Shown: piece after piece, positions 4,467 to 5,987 of the stretch
How the letters are laid out: every line of letters starts with the position of its first letter
Numbering within the stretch: position 1 is the first letter of the stretch
DNA from: JACRBK01 sp964427955
GTDB lineage: Bacteria; Chloroflexota; Anaerolineae; Aggregatilineales; Aggregatilineaceae
Direction: 5' to 3'
DNA: 5,987 nt
NCBI GenBank assembly: GCA_964427955.1
Contig: CAYRWY010000367.1
Span: 1 to 5,987 of the forward strand
Made by a program: the position numbers and the translations under genes
Notes under the pieces: generated by a model
What the model was told of the DNA's origin: nothing
What the model saw: only the letters and a program-made list of their open reading frames with translations
Databases searched by the model: none

Positions 4467-5987
4467 TTACGACTTTTCTACGGGGTCTGACTCCTCCTGG
4501 TTTTCCAGGATCGGGATGGAAATGAAGAAAGTGGTCCCCACCTCGGGCTTGCTCTCAAACCGGATGGTCCCGCGATGCAGCTCGATGGCGCGTTTGGTGA
4601 TCGCCAGCCCCAACCCGGTGCCCTTGACCGCGCCCACATTCTCAGCCCGGAAGAACGGCTCGAAGATATGTTCTTGTTCCGCTTCGGGGATGCCGATACC
4701 CTGATCGCTGATCGTGATCCGAATTTGATCGGGCTGGCAGTCGATATCCAACTGCACCTGTCCCCCGTTCGGAGAGTACTTGATCGAGTTCGACACCAGG
4801 TTGGCCAGGATGTGACGGACGAGTTTTTCGTCCATCTGGACCGGCGTGTCGGCCCCGGTGCAGTTGAACGTCAGGTTCACCTGGTTATTGGCGGCGTGCT
4901 GCTTCGCTTCGTTCAAGACCTCCCGGCCCAACCGTTGCATGTCTACGGCTTCCAGGTCGATGAGCAGCCGGTTGGCCTCCGCCTTGCTGTAGAGCAGGAC
5001 GTCTTCGAGGAGCTGCGTCATGTACCGCGCCGCCGACTGAATCCGCGCGAAATGGCGCTCCTTTTGTTCCGGGGTCATGCTGCCCTCGTAGAGTTGCAGC
5101 AGCTCGGTAGACGACACGATGCTGGTGAGCGGGGTCCGGATTTCGTGCGAGGCCATCGAAACAAAGCGCGATTTCAGTTCGCTAAGTTCCTTTTCCTTTT
5201 CGAGCGCCTTGCGGAGTTCTTCTTCGGCCTGCTTCCTTTGCGTGATGTCGTGGACGCTGCACACCAGCCCGTCCCGACCGATGTGGTGGCTGTGGATGCG
5301 CGATAGCCCGATCTCAGCGTGAAAAGCCTCACTGCCCTTCCGCAGTGCCGAAAACTCCAGATGTTGAACTTCCCCATTTTCGCTGACCGCCTGAACGGCA
5401 GCGTTCAACTGGCTGGCGTACTCCGGATCGGCCAGGATCGACAGCGGTTGGCGAAAGAGTTCGTCCGGTGCATACTGGAACAGTCGGTCAAAGGCTGGGT
5501 TAGTCTGGTTGATAGTCCCATCGCTATAGGCCAGGATGATCGCATCGCTGCTGTGATTGAGAATCGCCTCGGCACGGTCTCTGGACCGGTTGAGTTCGTC
5601 GGTACGCTCTTCGATGCGCTCTTCCAATTGAACGGTATAGCGCCGCAGTTGGTCGTGGATATGGATGTGATGAAAGGCCACCGCGAGTTGGTTGGCGATT
5701 TCCCCGGCGATCTCGACATGTTGCGGGGCGAACGTGGAAAGGGTGCGTCTGCCCAGACCCAGCTCGCCGATCGGTTTTGCATCCACGATCAGGGGGACGC
5801 TGAGATAGGTGCGGATTCCGGCCTCGACCAGCCGGCGGTACATGGTACTCAAAGCGGGCAGCGCGGCCAGGTCGTCGAGAACGGTGGGTTGAGTGGGGCG
5901 AGATTTGACGGAAGCATACCAGTCGCTCAACGGCCAGCTTTCCCCCGGTTTCAGGGGCGAGCCTTCGCTCTCGTTGGTCGCAATCAC
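4467..5987 (-). CDS. Soluble GAF-PAS sensor histidine kinase, C-terminal part
   Basis: The reading frame is open to the right edge, so the N-terminus is missing; 506 codons are visible. The visible product senses through GAF and PAS domains, then autophosphorylates a His and passes the phosphate to a separate response regulator, since no receiver domain is fused. Domain order in fragment numbering: C-terminal part of a GAF domain (about 35-106), a coiled linker rich in LEERIEERTDEL (about 110-138), a PAS domain ending in VHDITQRKQAEEEL (about 138-258), a second coiled segment, HisKA with His281 in SHEIRTP, and HATPase_c. The ATP-binding lid motifs are intact: N box with Asn400 (NLVSNSIKYS), G1 DQGIGIP at 428-434, F box FEPFFR at 442-447 and G2 GTGLGL at 456-461. 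No membrane segment is seen, so it is probably cytoplasmic in the part shown. The first visible codon, GTG, is at the window edge and falls within what looks like the GAF domain, so I do not treat it as the start. The target regulator is not in the window. Confidence 0.92.
   Translation of the reverse strand: MIATNESEGSPLKPGESWPLSDWYASVKSRPTQPTVLDDLAALPALSTMYRRLVEAGIRTYLSVPLIVDAKPIGELGLGRRTLSTFAPQHVEIAGEIANQLAVAFHHIHIHDQLRRYTVQLEERIEERTDELNRSRDRAEAILNHSSDAIILAYSDGTINQTNPAFDRLFQYAPDELFRQPLSILADPEYASQLNAAVQAVSENGEVQHLEFSALRKGSEAFHAEIGLSRIHSHHIGRDGLVCSVHDITQRKQAEEELRKALEKEKELSELKSRFVSMASHEIRTPLTSIVSSTELLQLYEGSMTPEQKERHFARIQSAARYMTQLLEDVLLYSKAEANRLLIDLEAVDMQRLGREVLNEAKQHAANNQVNLTFNCTGADTPVQMDEKLVRHILANLVSNSIKYSPNGGQVQLDIDCQPDQIRITISDQGIGIPEAEQEHIFEPFFRAENVGAVKGTGLGLAITKRAIELHRGTIRFESKPEVGTTFFISIPILENQEESDPVEKS

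Noticed and set aside
4575..5306. A 243-codon plus-strand frame opposite the kinase
   Set aside because: It lies entirely antisense to the HisKA and HATPase_c coding region, whose catalytic motifs are intact, and the product resembles no known family.
5985..5987. GTG at the right edge as the kinase start codon
   Set aside because: The frame is open at the edge and the GAF domain would be truncated, so the gene most likely continues beyond the window.
1..5987. CRISPR arrays, insertion sequences, tRNA or rRNA genes
   Set aside because: No regularly spaced repeats, transposase-like frames, terminal inverted repeats or RNA gene signatures were seen.

Overview
The window is a GC-rich bacterial fragment in which every gene I can support lies on the minus strand. 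Transcription therefore runs from the right edge to the left edge. In that order it holds the 3' part of a sensor histidine kinase gene (5987 to 4467), a 337-bp AT-richer regulatory gap (4466 to 4130), and the start of a branched-chain amino acid type ABC importer operon: substrate-binding protein, LivH permease, LivM permease, and the first 57 codons of the LivG ATPase, cut by the left edge. The usual last member, LivF, would lie beyond the left edge.

The importer is of the hydrophobic amino acid uptake (HAAT/Liv) type. The secreted binding protein captures the ligand outside the membrane, LivH and LivM form the channel, and LivG (with LivF) drives transport by ATP hydrolysis. Tight spacing (1 nt between livH and livM, 13 nt between livM and livG) and ribosome-binding sites placed inside the preceding genes indicate one coupled transcript. 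An 83-nt gap after the binding-protein gene carries a strong GC stem-loop with no U-tract. Such a structure often lets the binding protein be made in excess over the permeases.

The gap upstream of the operon contains a plausible sigma-70-like promoter. It is followed by a perfect 11-bp-arm palindrome and a further copy of its half-site, then a leader of about 200 nt ending in a strong Shine-Dalgarno sequence. This looks like an operator-controlled promoter, but the regulator cannot be named. The kinase upstream (GAF-PAS-HisKA-HATPase_c, soluble in the visible part) reads in the same direction; nothing in the sequence ties it functionally to the transporter.

The most unusual feature is LivM. 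At 585 residues it is much longer than the family norm of roughly 300 to 430. The extra length sits in two hydrophobic insertions, one in the middle and one just before the C-terminal family motif. The two insertions share a PPxLLDxxxLF motif and appear to be diverged copies of the same membrane module.

Taxonomy is inferred, not shown. GC-rich codon use, a soluble GAF-PAS kinase and a binding protein without a clear lipobox would fit an Anaerolineae-like member of the Chloroflexota, but other GC-rich bacteria are possible.
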